Positions 12,701-27,490 of a stretch of DNA of 64,000 nt are shown in pieces (within the stretch, counting starts at the first letter, position 1; each line of letters starts with the position of its first letter). The DNA is taken from NCBI RefSeq assembly GCF_964355755.1, contig NC_092671.1, forward strand, positions 13,186,501 to 13,250,500, written 5' to 3'. This DNA comes from Antedon mediterranea (lineage: Eukaryota > Echinodermata > Crinoidea > Comatulida > Antedonidae). The position numbers and the translations under genes are program-made. Below the pieces are notes generated by a model. The model did no database searches, was not told the DNA's origin, and worked only from the letters and a program-made list of their open reading frames with translations.

Positions 12701-15628
12701 ATCATGTCTAGCAACTAGATAAACAGTTTGTAAGTATCGTGTCTACAGACGACCCCTTTCCACTAAGACTCCATTTAAATATCAGCATACTCCTTATGCC
12801 TCTCTTAAATGCATGTGAATGGATTTCTACTGTTGGGAGTGACTAAATTCACAAATTAAAATATAATACAAAAACATACTTTAAACTATTGTGATTAAAC
12901 TAGACTCACTGGATAGTATAACAATAGCAAGCTGTTTTGAAACTACAAAAACATTACAAGAATGAAAAAGCGATTAAAACCATACAAAGGCAATATAATA
13001 TATTCATTTCATTCTTTCCATAAAACTAAACAAATGTATTAATAGCTACAATAACAAATGCGATAGAAAAATATTGCCCTGTATCTTGTTTGGTAATAGG
13101 TATATTTTCGTACGATAAAAGGAGGTTATTTTTTGTAGTGATGCCCTAGATTGTAGGCTATACAACAGTTTTAATGCAAATGTGATTTTTATTATTACTT
13201 CGAAGGCAATTTATATTAATTGTCGAGATGAAAACCGAATGATCATATTTTACTAATTCGGAGTAAATTTTCTATTATCAAAGCCGCAAGCACTTCTGTC
13301 TGTTTTTTTTATTACTTTTTGCAGCTTAAGATACCTATGTTATAAAATATGCAATTGTAACCATCAGATTACTTACCACTGACAGCCTAATCACGTTATA
13401 ATTATACTTGTCGTAGCTAATTTTCTGACCTTTATTTTAGGTGATAAGTTCTTATTAATCTTTATGTCATTGAATTAAATGAATGAAATCTGAGTAGTGC
13501 TTCAACAACACGTCTAACTACTCAAGCTAAAACATTAAAACATTTCATTAACTGATAATAATTTTACTCGAACGTATATCGGCTTACATTTCTAATAAAT
13601 ACTACAAGTAGGATTTGAGACTCAAGCTGGATAAATTACCAACGTTACAACGGCAATCAAATAACCATAAAGTGAACTTCATAATCAGAAAGATTTCCGT
13701 TGATGTAGAATAGTTAACATTTAACTTTACACGAGCGGGATGGACTCGCGGTTTTTCGAGTGAAATTCGATAAATTGTTTTTTTTTAAAAAACAATTATG
13801 GCTACGTAATCGTATTTGATTGATTAATATAAAGAGGGACCACGCGTTTTGCACGAATATCATATCACGGGAGACAATATTCACTGATTTTAGCAATGCC
13901 TACCATGGCTACCAGGGTCAATGGATTAATAGGCCTACGGTTAGTCTACCAATACCAGGTCAAAGGAGTAGCCTACGAGCTGGGCCAGAAAACATCTGAT
14001 ATTACACATAGCCCTACCTTAACTTTAACTTATAAAACTTAAAATGTAGGAAACACTACGTAGTATTGATAATCACTCAACTTCAATCTTTATTGCTGGT
14101 TTTTAATTGCGCTTATTTCCCACCACTACATGCACTTTTCAATGAGGCAGTCACTTTAATTAACAACTAAAGCTTAAGAGATTTCAAAGCTATTGTCTAA
14201 TCACCTGTGCGTAAAATAATTCAACAAACAAGTAGCTTAAAGGGTAGCTCCGGTTAAAAAATATATTGTTTATTATATAGGCTACCTTTGCAACAACATT
14301 GATAGTGATCAAACTTTTTTTCCGAAAGGGATGAAGCCGAGCGAGCGTTGTAAAAAAAGCCGATGATTTTTTTTTTATACGAAAATTGACATTTTATGTA
14401 AATTCGAGGCATAATTCTTAAGGGAGGATATAAATCTAAAGAATAATCAATTTTACATAGGAAATTACTATTTTTATGGTAAAATTTTAACCGGTTAACG
14501 ATAGTAAATCACTGAAAATAATCAATCTAGGCCTATACGGTAACTTTACACATTTTCTAGCACCACTTTTTAAAAAGAAGCCTATTTAACGAAGCTTATT
14601 CTGTCGATAAGTAAGCGATGTTATGTTTTAAAACAATATACGTTTAACCCCAAAGAGCTAACCTTTTAAAGTCGATAGGCGTGATCGTTAATCCAATAAT
14701 GATAGTTGAAACATTATTTATTTCCCCTAGAAGTTACTCATAGGGATTTTATTTGCAAATATACATAGGCCATGGCCTAAAATACAAAATAATAATTTTA
14801 TACAACAAATCCTTTCTTGGAGAGCCAACATAATATTGAATACCGAAAGCAACACAAGTAAGTTGTTTTTTGTCTAATAACTTAACATTTATTTTATTTC
14901 AACATCGTTTTTTTCTCTATAAGATAAATGTAATATCTGTGATTGTTTTCAAAATACTCAATCTCAACAGAAATTTTTCTCACGTTGATAGTTAATATAG
15001 ATTATAATCCCTAAGGCGTTACGTTTAGTTGATTAACAATCCCTAATGCTTAAAACGTTGGCGCATGCCATTAAACTTCCTTATTAATTTCCTCGAATTG
15101 GATGGCATAGAATATCTCATTTACCAAATTAATCACATAATTATGTTTTTTTGTATCTGACATTTAAAAAGTTTTTATACTATATTACACTATAACGTCT
15201 AGTGATACCCAAACAAATGTAATTAGTGGGTGTCAAATACCACGAGTTATCATTTAACTAAAACGTTTCATGTTACACCATTTAAATATTTAACGACACG
15301 ATCATTTGTCCATATAATTCGTGTTCCATGCCTAAAAAGAAATCACAAAATAAAGTTTAGTAACATGGAGTATTAATGCATACGGTACTTAAGTTGCCTC
15401 AACAGAGCTGCGCATGCGCACACTTCAACCAACGGTAGAGTACAATTTCACTCTTCTCTGATTTAACGGATACGAATAAAACAATGACACAAGCGATGAA
15501 GATACGAATGCAGTGATTGTCAGTAGTTGAATATAAGAATATTGAAATTTGAATGTTCAATTTTGTATATTATTTATGATGATTTATCTACAAATATTTT
15601 AATATAAATGATAAAACTTTAAACTTAC
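9761..15628. other. No gene seen (possible last intron or 3' flank)
   Basis: AT-rich sequence with no supported exon apart from the alternative acceptor near 15467. It contains isolated TAGGCCTA palindromes (11830, 13931, 14529) and a short TTA repeat at 9921-9939. Confidence 0.4.
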
Positions 15629-18600
15629 ATCTTTACGAAACATTTCTAATAGTGGCAAGCGTAGATTATCATAGTCTCTTTTACCTGAAAAGTAAATATC
15701 AATAATTAAAGTACATTTTAGGAAAACAAAGCTTGTTGAAATTTTTTCAGAATTAATACTGATCCTTATGTATTATTTTCATTATTTACACCAAGAAGGA
15801 TATAATTTAGCGTTTAAAAAGTGGAACTTTTAGCTGGGACTTCTAGCTCCCGAGTCCCATACGTTTTTGTCGAACAAATAGATGGAATTAAATAAAAATA
15901 AGCCGGTGACTTGTTAAATGATCGTAAGAAACAGTGTCCTAAAGCAGGGTGGTAACAATATTATAAGGAAATTATAAATCACATTTAGGCCTAAATGTTA
16001 TTTTAAATTTTAACAATCTGACGTAATAGACATCTGATCTTCTGAGGCACCACAAAGATGTGCACAATTTGGTATTGGAAATTATTAATTTTAACTACAA
16101 CTATTAAGGCTACCACATACAAAAACAATAATCAAACTGTATTATATTTGAACATGATTTGTATCTATATTGAATGATAGTGTCTTTGAAATTGTGAAGT
16201 CAATATCTCAACAGCATTTTGCTAATGCAATGATTACTTTTGCTGTTGTGTGTATTTATCAGCCACAAACTGCCACCTCGGTTTACGCACGTTTCGCTTA
16301 TAATTAACCCGGACACTGCACTTCAGGTGTTGCCTGTTTCAAAACAGATCAATTAGCCTTCTTACCAATCTATTCTGTGATCAAATATTCTTTAGTGATA
16401 ATGAGTTTGAATGTGTTTACATTACTGAAGTCCTCCTTTTAAAGAATCTTTTATAACCTATTCCAGGAAGTAGCAATTTTTTGTAGTTATGAGCACTTAC
16501 CAGCAATATGCGAACTACATACTTTAGCAATACAGGATATCTTGTAATTGCACCGTTTGCTACAAGGAACTCTCTTCTCTATTAAAGCACCTATGAAAAC
16601 AAAAATAAGACACTAATAAAAAGCCCGTCAATACAAACATACAACTGGCATTCCCAAGAGCAGAGAGTGCTGATTGTTCACACTTGTTATTTCTTTGAAT
16701 TACATTTTACAAAATGATAAGCAAACATTTTAAACTCATAAAAACAGTACGATGCCATTAGAAATGCCGATTTCTAACAAGCTGGTGTGTTAATGTGTTC
16801 GAGTAATGATACTATTATTATATTTCGAATTGAATCGGTAGACCATTCGGTTTTATTGACATTACCGTATAGTGCACCAAGTCAAAGAACACGGTACTGT
16901 TTTTTTAAATCAGTTATATCATGGTTAAGTATTATACTCGTGCTGATAACTAAATTGCTTCTATTCAAAGATTATTCTATTTGGCAGTGCAATCAAGTTG
17001 AATAATCTATTGGATCGGTTTGATGATTATCCAATTTTGTAATAATATGAAACTGTAATGATATTGTGGTTAATCAATTGGAATCAAGAGATATTGAATA
17101 TAGATGAAAATCCAATTGAGTGTATTGTTTCATTTACATAAATCTGGAGGAGAAGCCACACTGTATATAGAATGATTTTAAAGCATTGAATTAAATACAT
17201 CAATGTTTCCAATTCATATTTTGTTGGGAACATGATGTGTTAGTGTGTGTGTGGGTTGTGCAATAAGTCGTCGCCATACTTCGATAATCAAATAATGGCA
17301 CACCCCATGGAGTATATGAAATTCAAGCATGATTTCAAAATATAAAATACAGAAATACAGTATGTGCACTGTGCAATAATAAATGTGTAATGATCAATTT
17401 CAATCCATTATGGATTATGCATACGATATTCACTAAAAAAATAAATACATAAAAATATATGAAATGAAAATACAACATGTTCAGTATTATTTAAATACTT
17501 TCAATCAGACCTCCAAACACTAAACAAGATAGTATGCGGAGACTAAGAAAATGAAAGAAAAGTCAGATTAAAATAAAACGTCCTGAACTAGATCGACTAA
17601 AGCTGGTTATATATTTTTTTTCTTTAAAAATCATTATATATTTATATATATATATTATTGTCAATGAGTTTCTCTATTTACATAACGGAATCAAAATATT
17701 CATCACACGTTGAATACTATTACTCGGAAAAAATCCTTATAATAATCATAACTGTCTAACACTATAAATTTGTCTAGGCCTAATGATTTCATGGTATTTT
17801 TTTGTTAACCTTGACTGATTTTCCCTGATTGAATATCATGCCTTCTAATCCACTCCTACTCTCAACTGTGTTTATTAGAAACCAATCAATTTATAACCTA
17901 TTCGAGATTTTCAATTTAATCTCAAGCAACCTAAGCTTCCAGGCCAATTGACCCATTAATGTTGACTTCTTTTTTTAAATAATAAATGTTAGTTTCAAAG
18001 AGAAATTTCAATTTTACAACAACAATAGTTAATTATGAATTGTATAACAGCGTGCATATTGCCGTTGACATTGTTTTTAATTAGTTTACAAAATAGATAA
18101 AGTGGTTGAAATTGACTGATACTTCAGAAAATACAATTTGTCAGTTAACAGTTATCGAGGTAATTGCAAAGATAATTCACTTGAAAATCGGTGCACTCTG
18201 TTTTCTAATACAATTATAAACACAATACGTCCTTATCTTCAAAAGAAAAACATAATATGCCTATATATGTTTCAGCATTATAGTAGAATCAGAATGATAT
18301 CAGAAATGTGTGTCATTCATTGTATAATTTAAGGGCTAGTGTATCATTTTAGCAAAAAAAGTTCACTTGTTTGTTGTACACTTCAGCTGGTTGTCTATTA
18401 AGATGAAAACGTGGTTTATGCGTGCCTCTAATAACTATAGATAACAAAAATTAGAAAAATACCGAGTACGATGAAGATAACCCATAATCACATTGGCATT
18501 GGATATAAGCATACGTATTCAGAACTTTCTAGTATGTTTAAAATGATCCACACAAGGTACATTAATATAATGTTGAATTTAAATGAACAATTACAGTACG

Positions 18601-21600
18601 CTATTAGATTTTTTTTTATCTCATAACAAATGATAATTTAGCTAATTCACGTTAGCTACAGTACAACGGTGCTGGGAAAATTGGGATTTACTTTTTTCAT
18701 ATTAAGAACACGATATTCTTTATAAGTACTGCAGGAAATCATCATGTCTGCTTTTTGTAATATGTTACAGTATACCTTAATTTTAATAAGCGAGTGCTTA
18801 GTATTGATATATAATGTGGTTTAAGCTTGTATAATTCGGAAACGCTCACTCAGATATCACGTGACAGTCCTACTGAGTAAACTAATATGTTTTAATTTAG
18901 ATTAAGCTCAGGAAGAATCTCACATTTTATTTGACTAAAGATACTGAATTTCCTTATCTTTAAATAACGCCGTGATTTTGCGTTTACATAATGGCTTTAA
19001 TTAAACGTCGCTATCGGCAACAGCTCAACAACCATTTGCTATTTTAGGCAAAGACACGGGGCTGGCAGGCAGGAACAGCATCCCAAAAAGTGAATACGGT
19101 ACATCGTTTCTGCTAAAAAGATATTACGTATTTTAAACAACATCGTATTTTAATAATGGTATACACTTTCAGTACAAAACCGATTCTTATTAATGGCAAA
19201 TCGATAAACCAATACATAATTCAAAACAATGATTATTGATAACCTTGGATGAACTCTATTCGAATACAATGGGAATGTTGGAAAACACATAATGTTAATA
19301 TACTTAATCGCTTCGGCTTTTAGATTTTTGACGCAATCATTCATCTATAATTTATTTATATATGCAGTCTCGATGTCAATAGAACTTCAATTAATCACCT
19401 AAAGTAATAGCGTTAAAACATAGCAAGATGTCATTTTGAAGTTAATAATTTTTTTTTAATTCAAAGGTTAATACAATATAATTTAGGATCAGCCCTTGTC
19501 GTCAAGCATTAAGTGCTGCGGATTAATTTTAAGATAATGTCAATATCACCATGTTAAGCAAATTCATTCATTTTCAAACGTAAAATTCATAAAACTGAAC
19601 AAAAATGGCTTACTGAAACCCGCCTTTCAAATCTATTTGGAATTACAATGTTGGGCACATTACGCTAACACAGAAATTAGTATTACAATAACAGTATTAA
19701 CGATTAATACCTTGCTTTAACTTTCCTTAATTCATTTGTTGTTGAAAATTAAGAATTAATCAGCATAGTTATACCCCGGTAAACTATTTTTCCTACTTTA
19801 TATAAACTGCCGTAACTAATATTTTACAAATAGATGCCCATTGTTGTAATACCGTGTAGGTTTTACTTCAGTGTCGAGTTCCAAAATTAAATTAAAAAGT
19901 ACAAGTATTTGATGGGTCCAGTGGCCGTATTCACCAACCACACTTGAGTGAGATAGAGTCCTTAAGTGTTTCACTTAAGCTAATGAAAGGTATTCATTTA
20001 GATAAAAGAATTGTTTAATTGTAAGGGTCTCCCTTCGCATAAATGGAAATGGTGTTTGGAAAAATGTGATACAAACTACTGAAAATAATTATTCCAGTTT
20101 ACTACATTTAGGAGGACAGTAAGAAAAATGAGAATATGCCAGATTTATCAAAAATGTTTCAATCGAAGTTGAATTCCTTGTATTGATATATTTCGACGCT
20201 AAATTCAAATTGACAACTGCTCTGTCAGGCCTTTGACTACTTTCAAACTAAAATAATGAAAAATTCGTCCGCATCATCATCTTACACTATTATTGTTACG
20301 ATCGCTGCCACTTATTAAATATAGGTATTGGTGGCAAAGTATCATTAGTAAACAAGTATTCGAATCTATTTGCTATTAGTGCGATGTGATACGAAGCTTT
20401 ACATCAATAAACATAGCATTTATGGTGATGAAATATTGAATTGCATTTGATTTATATGAGCTTATATTTCTTATAATATACAATATAGATATTATATGTA
20501 GGCCGAATCCGATATTTAAAGTAAGTTTTAAGAAAGCTCAGAAACATAAATCTTCATAATTATGTCGAAAAAACTCGATATCGTTCTAGTTTGACAGTAT
20601 AAATAAAGATTGAAAAATCCGTTAATCCTGCCTTCTCAATTGTAAATCTCGTTTTTAATTCTTTCTGGAATAGGTTGGTTAAGGTAGATTATTCTAGGTG
20701 GAAGAGATAGCCTGCAATAGTCGGTTTTATTTCTAAGCATGTAGACTTTCGTAGATGATGACAATATAATAGTAATAAATATATATAAGCAAAAAACACT
20801 AAAAAAGAAGAGATGAATATTTGCTGCGATAGAGCTTGGATATCTAGAGAGTTGCGACACGGATACTCGTGAAACTTTCTACTGGAGGTTTGTCAGACCT
20901 GATTAGATCCCGTTAAACCGGTGTGTACTCACGTCTTGATGCAATCAACGACCATGTGTAACGTTAAACTGGTAAACGTAAAAGTTGGTAGAAGAAAAAG
21001 AGAAATCAAGCGAAATAGTAGTAGAGCGCTCTAACGGATATTTTGGATATAGTATGGTTAAAAATTAATGTAAAACATAATTAACTAAGACGCCAAATGT
21101 ATATGGATAAAAAGGTGAACAGTTCATTAAAATGGGCGATCAGTCATGTAACGATATTTAACGCTTCCGGCCTAAGTATATCTCAGATCACTGACAGTTT
21201 TAATTAACATGAATCAAAGTTTAAATTGGCGCAATTGGAAATGGAAAAACATTTAGCGATTTTCTATTTGTTATTAAAAATATTGTGTTATCTAATATTT
21301 TCACAGCAGTGTAAAAATGCATACATGGATTTGTGTTCGTTTAATGTAGGCCTACACGTACTAACATAAAGATTTGTTGCAGACACCGGCTAATGTTGCA
21401 TATTTATTATACTGATGAAACACGTTTAATTGAAAACTACTATTACGGTTGAGATATAATTATCTGTTATATTTTATTTGAAAACTATACAGTATAACAC
21501 AAATAATTATTTTTATTTGTTTCACTAAAATTGTCCACCGTTTAAAATATTATGTACATGTGTTATTGGGGTGTAAAGTTTCATTCCCTTTCTAAGATGG

Positions 21601-24600
21601 ACAATTTGTGCAACTTAAAAGAAGCCGTTATATTTGCATCAGTTTGTACCTTTATTACATCTTATTTTTAGGTTTGCATCTCCCTTTAGCGGCCTACTAA
21701 ATACAGTTATATCTAGGCCTATTATCAAACACAGTATATTGCTAGTATTTGACATGGATTTACAACAATACTGTCAAGTCCAAAATATTATCAATTCCCT
21801 CAAGTTTGTTTACATTTCCTTTATAAATTAAACTCAATATCACTTATTAAATTATGAAGTATTAATAGCATAAATAGAAGCCTGTCTTCTTTTCAATTAC
21901 GAAGAACGATTCTTATGAATACATGACTTAATTGGCTCTCAGAACAATTCCATTATCTGAGCCGATATTAGTGTGTTATGCATTTAAAACACTTCTTATA
22001 TAAACATAAGCTTCACTTCTCTATTAGTTCTTCTCTTTCAAACGCTACACAAACAATTGTTTTAAGGCGTGATTTATGTTAAAATAATTATTATTGAAGT
22101 ATCAGAAACACAACTAAAATTAGTTTTAATGATGATATATATATTCTGTCTTCCTAGTTGTTAGCCAATTAAGATTTCTTCTACTTCGGTTGCATTCGGT
22201 CTGTAATTCAATAACTAATAACTAAACAAACTCAAACACTTAGATTTTATATACAGCATTTTGATAAAAACTATACGAATTTGACCGAAATTTACCTAAA
22301 TCAACCTAAAAATGTTCGTATTTTGTTGCGAGCAATGTTACACGCACATTTCAATGCAACATAACTCTTACTAACATTCAATAGTTACCTGAAACTGGAT
22401 TGATAATAAAGTCGTTTCCCATGTCTAATGTTTTGCTGTCTGTTTTTATTTATTTATTTCTTTCATGTGATAAAACTCTAAAAGTGGATCACAGATACAT
22501 AAGAAAGTTTTATGAAATTTTTTTTTCTTTTTATATTTGGTGAATTAAGCCTCGCAACCAGTTGTAGACAACTTAATGGAAACTCTAAAAATATCAAGGT
22601 GATGTAGATATTAGGTATTTATCATCGGTTTTATTCTTTAAATTTCCAATATAATTAAACTTGACTATTTCTTCTTATCAATAAAAGCGTTTTTCAAATC
22701 ATTTTTTATACATATATGTTCAATTAAAATCCCCATTAGCAAATACAAAAATGTATATTGTATAGAATATCGAGTTACAGGTTGGCATGTTATATTTAAT
22801 CTTTAGGCAATTATTCCGAATTGGATTTTCGAAAGGACAATCAAATGAACTATACAAACTATGATTTGTATATGAATTTACCTTTATAAAACGGTGACGT
22901 GACATTTATTTATGGTTAATGAATTTAATTGAAGGTCATTTTACGAGAAAGATGAATTTATCTTGAATGATTGAAAAATGTTTTGTATAAGAAAAACTAA
23001 TTACACCTCTATTGCAGGTAAATTGATTTTGAAACTGTTTTCAAACTTAAATGAGTTACTGTACATTGTTAGCTAGATATATTTTCTATGTGTCTACCAA
23101 AAATGTATCTTCATTTTCACCGATAGCAATTCGATTTAGTTTTTTGTTTTAAATTTCAATATGGAATACAACAAGGGAAATTAGCAATTAGGCTTGTAAT
23201 GAATGAACAACATTGTAGATCGTGCGATTACACACCTTTAAATGATTTGGGGCGCTGTGTTTTCTCAATTATGATGCAAATGCAATGAAACTAATTCTAA
23301 CCTTAAATTGGAATACATACTTGAATGCTAACAATGCTCTTAATTTTTTGAAAAAGAAAAAAAAAAGACATACATACTGAATGTTTGACGTACTGAACTA
23401 AGAATATTTTTGGAAGGAATGGTAACTGAAAACCTCGTATTTGCATAAACAATGGGTATATCAAAAATATTAAAATAGTGATTAATGGTGATGTTGATGT
23501 TATATGATATAAATTAATTATGTACAACAATGTACCACCAGTAGTTGACAACACTTATGATTGATATTTTAATATTATGTTAAAAACAATGATTGATTTA
23601 ATACAGAGTGTACCAGATGTATTTATAAACCAAAAAAAGTGATTAATTATTGCATTAAATGATAATGAAAATGGCGTGAAAAAAATATAATAATGCCAAT
23701 TAATCATTTTAGTAAATAAAATTCCATGACAAGCAATACTGTATAAATGACAGATTTACATACACCTAAAGATGTGACGTTGATGAAAAGAATTGATTTG
23801 TAAAGGTTGAGGAAACGATTATGAGAAAATGACCACATTGATACCATTAATTGATGATGTCAACTTTGGCAGTTTTAAGAATATTAAACATAGCATTGAT
23901 TAAAGAGTATAGTTAATTATGGAAACTCAATATCAAATCGATTATGCTATCTAGCAATAACTACAAGAATATATTACTACTATTCATTTGGTGTATAATG
24001 AACTTAAAAGAGTAATAAAGTTAATAATGTGCCGAAGACTGTATATTATTGATACTCGACCTAAATAAAACAAGTGGTTATAAACTAAACCTAGTTAACC
24101 TGAAAAGAGGAAATCAATTATTCTTTTAAAGACAATATTACTAAATTGTGTTCGCTTTTAATCTAATAAAGGCATTTATATCCAGTTCCTTTCTATTTTA
24201 GACACTACACTATTTTTAGAGAATTTTTACAAGAACAAAAATACAGAAAATGCACATTAATGTGAAACGGTAAAGATGACAAAATATGCGACTGGTGAAA
24301 ACAATTAACCTAAACAAAATTCCCACAGAAAGCTGGTTTGGAGTTTAATTCACCGTAATATTTTCACTTTACATGATTTTTATCTTAACCGTTTTAAATT
24401 CTCTTTATATCATCTTAAATAAAGAGCGGAAAATCTATAAGTGTCTTTCTTTGTGCTATCTAAGTAAAGCATAAAATATCATGGGTTTTGTTTTCAATGT
24501 TTTCAAAATTACTTGTTGGAAAATTACTTACATTCACCTACAATAATGTACTTCTTAAATACAAACACATACTTTAAGAAAAATGAACTAGTATGCTTTG

Positions 24601-24796
24601 TTTATAAATGGATTCTACAAAAAATTGTTAAGTTTTTATATCTTAGCTTACAGTTACCTGTTAACGAGTTCGTATAGGGTCCTATAGTACGTATTTAAGA
24701 ATAAAATGAGGCAAACATGAGTATTTGACAAATAACGTACTTACCTGTTGTACACATGAACATGAAAATAAGGCAAATTAACGTTGTGTGTTTCAT
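15629..24796 (-). CDS. Spliced four-cysteine amidated neuropeptide precursor (3' end unresolved)
   Basis: Exon 1 (24796-24745) encodes a 17-residue hydrophobic signal peptide from the ATG at 24796 and ends at a G|GTAAGT donor, phase 1. An optional exon (22439-22389, 51 nt, phase 1-1) adds a short propeptide. Exon 16590-16501 has a strong TTTTCATAG acceptor and a G|GTAAGT donor. It encodes an EKR cleavage site and then a peptide with cysteines spaced C-x3-C-x5-C-x4-C, ending SSHIA. Exon 15684-15629 (acceptor TTACTTTTCAG, donor T|GTAAGT) completes Gly-Lys-Arg, so the four-cysteine peptide would be cleaved and amidated, and adds a 16-residue tail. All joins keep phase. A TATATAAG box lies upstream. 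The order signal, two-disulfide peptide, GKR resembles orexin-type and other cystine-bearing precursors, but I do not assign a family. The last exon is not resolved. Confidence 0.7.
15685..16500 (-). other. Intron of the four-cysteine peptide gene
   Basis: This sequence lies between the two best-supported exons. It starts GTAAGTGC at 16500 and ends TTTACTTTTCAG at 15685. I see nothing else in it. Confidence 0.6.
16591..22388 (-). other. Large intron of the four-cysteine peptide gene
   Basis: AT-rich, with no supported internal exon. It holds a short (TA)n stretch at 17636-17655 and scattered TAGGCCTA motifs. A minus-strand frame at 20860-20636 has a hydrophobic segment but no donor or promoter and is not called. 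Confidence 0.45.
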
Positions 24797-24866
24797 GATG
24801 ATTGAAAATGGTCTGCACCCGTATAGTAGCATTCAAATTTGAATCAAAGCTGTGAATTCTCGGAAA

Positions 24867-24874
24867 CTTATATA
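24867..24874 (-). promoter_or_regulatory. TATA box of the four-cysteine peptide gene
   Basis: Minus strand TATATAAG, 71-78 bases before the ATG at 24796. It predicts initiation near 24840 and a leader of about 45 nt. It directly follows a TAGGCCTA palindrome. Confidence 0.6.
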
Positions 24875-25084
24875 GGCCTACAGTGAGGCAGTACAGAACT
24901 GCTGTAGCATCAGCCAATGAATGAAGCCATGTATAATTAGACCTGAGAGTGGTACGAACTCAAATCTTATTAACAACATTCCAAGTTTAATTATTGTGAT
25001 TATGTCGTTTGATCCCACGTAAAACGTTTCAAATAATACAATGGGCAATTTCATTGTGTTGTTCACGAATAATAATGTTTTATA

Positions 25085-25166
25085 GTAGGCTATAGTAAAG
25101 GTAAAGGTGAATCTCGTATTCATATTGAACCCATGTATGACAAATGTTATAACCACTCGGCTACAC
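25085..25166 (-). repeat. Decayed tRNA-derived SINE head
   Basis: Read on the minus strand, GTAGCCGAGTGGTTA matches a polymerase III A box. A degraded B box (GGGTTCAATATG) follows at the right distance. Stem pairing is poor, so this is a SINE head or tRNA pseudogene rather than a working tRNA. The overlapping open frames on both strands are by-products. Confidence 0.45.
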
Positions 25167-26099
25167 AGCCCATATCTTGCTAATTATGTACAAGTTACTG
25201 TAACAGTTCATACGGTATTATGTCTAGCGACACTAAACAGCACGTATCGTTTCTTGTCTGCTGACTACAACCTTTCTCCCACATGGCCTCCACATGGTTT
25301 AGTGTCTCATGAAACTTACGAATAATAAAATGGGTGTAACATTTGTTGTTTATGAACAATTTTGTTCCCAACATTATTTATAATACGTTATTGGACTCGC
25401 GTACACGCTTCAAACATTACAATGTGTTTTGTGTGTTTATGTACAATTTTCCAATGTTATAGACACGTTATGAACAATTGTTTTTTAGCACCATAATATA
25501 CCTACTACTTTGGTACAATTTCAAATCTTCATGACTTCAAAGTTTCATTATTGTAACAATGCAGTTTGAAACCACGGTGTGTTTAATAACATTACAATAT
25601 TACGCACAGATGGCAGGATATTTGTGTTATATTATCATATAAGTTGCTTCTATTTTATAACAATAGGATTAATTTCCTGATATAAGGTTAAAAAATGATG
25701 CATCATCATCGAATTAGAACTTTATCTAATTTTTCGAGGAAATTTAAAACGTGTATTTGACAATAAGCCTTTATATGTAACCTACACATTTTATGAAAGA
25801 ACTATCACTAAAGTTTGCTTTATAATTGATGAAATATGCTGTATTATGACAAAATAATTTACAAAGACCGCAAAACAAGGAGTATATCTTTACATACACT
25901 CCGATTCACATATGTCTATCATAAATTCTAACAACAACGTCTTACTGTACATTCCACGTACAAAGATCATGTTGGTAAGATTTGGTATCATCCTGCCTCT
26001 CGGTGGTATTTTCAAAACCAATTTACGTGGCATACGGTACATTGTACGGTACTTTGTACAAATACTGAAACAAAAAATACAAAGCTTGTTCATAGGTCA

Positions 26100-26290
26100 G
26101 GTAACAAAATGGTACCATCTTACCCCATACGAAAAATTAACTTGGTTCACGAGCCAGAATTGTACACTGAACTTCCAATTCCGAGAAGACGTCTACCACC
26201 TGAACTATGAATGTTCGGAAATTAAGTATGCCTGTGGATTGCAGTAAAGGCTATAGGCCTATCTTAACAGTTCGGCCACTCTACTACCGT
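26100..26290 (-). repeat. Diverged copy of the SINE found at 41.4-41.7 kb
   Basis: The pieces CCGAGAAGAC, TCTACCACC, GAACTATG and, at the end, CTTAACAGTTCGGCCACT match 41600-41708 in order, with indels. The 111-codon forward frame at 25912-26247 runs through this repeat and is therefore not a gene. Confidence 0.5.
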
Positions 26291-27490
26291 TAACTATTTG
26301 GCAAATGGATAAACTCACTTAAAATTTCAGTTCAATTGTTAGGAATAGTGATGATATTCGTCATTAATATGAATCATCTTGAAAAGTAATATATACTATA
26401 AACACACATTACTATTTTTATTATAATTTAAAAAATTCAGCCCGAAGTGCATTGATTAAATATTTCCTTTATTCCTAAAACTACGCATGTCTGGATCTAT
26501 TGTTATTGAAACATCTTATCAGCTAAACATTAAATATAGTACAGTTTTTTTTAAATGAAATAATATTATTGTTTGTCAAACCAACATAAATATTACGAAA
26601 ATCAGAGCCCCAACACTGAATGACTGTCGACCCTATTTCGTTAACATCACAAACATGGAAATCAGAATACCAATTTTTAATGTGCACTCTCTTTGATATC
26701 TGTCATTATTAACTATTGATTTTAAAACTGTTTTCCTCATCATACGTGCATTTAAACATTTACATAATTACATTTAAATGTTTTTTAATCGAAGTATTGA
26801 TTTGATTATGCGTACTGTTTCAATGAATCGAAACATGTAAATCAAATCACAACATTGTCCCCTTGAGGTGTGAACATTATTTAGCACTCGGTGCAGTTAC
26901 TTACCAATTTTAGTGTAGCTCATTCAAAAGCAGATTTACAATCATTACACTGTAATCAATCACCTTGTAAATTACAACGTTGAGTTATTTCCAAGATGTT
27001 GTCAAGTTCGTTAACATGAGTTGGATGATACGCTAAAGGGAATAAGACCGTGTCTGACGTACATTTCCCTTTGATGTCCGCAAGGCACTAACAGGTTAAT
27101 CATACTATAATATATAATGTGGAAACGGAAGACATTACGATCACTTCCACACTCGTGGTGTTAAAACTTTTATTATTTTTATTTTATATGTGTTTATTTT
27201 GGCGAGAATTTCGACACCAGCAGAATATTTATTCCTGTCGGGACTAAAGCTTGTCTAATGATGCTTATTTTCAAGAATTTTGTTCAAGTTCCCTTATACT
27301 AACATATTACCTTTAGTTTGATAAGCGGACCAAATCATATCTTGGAATTAGATAAGTGTTGAAATAATTATTACGTGTTAGCATAATTAGTGTTTAATTT
27401 TATTGAAGTTTTTTACTTTTGTGTATTGCTTGTAATCTTTTTTTGTATATTGTTATTATGACCAAGTTAATGAATTATTGAACAAAGAAC

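Noticed and set aside
20636-20860. 74-codon minus-strand frame with a hydrophobic stretch
   Set aside because: It lies within an intron of the four-cysteine peptide gene and has no donor, TATA box or cleavage pattern.
25912-26247. 111-codon forward open frame
   Set aside because: It runs through a diverged SINE copy matching 41.6-41.7 kb in the opposite orientation, and has no splice or domain support.
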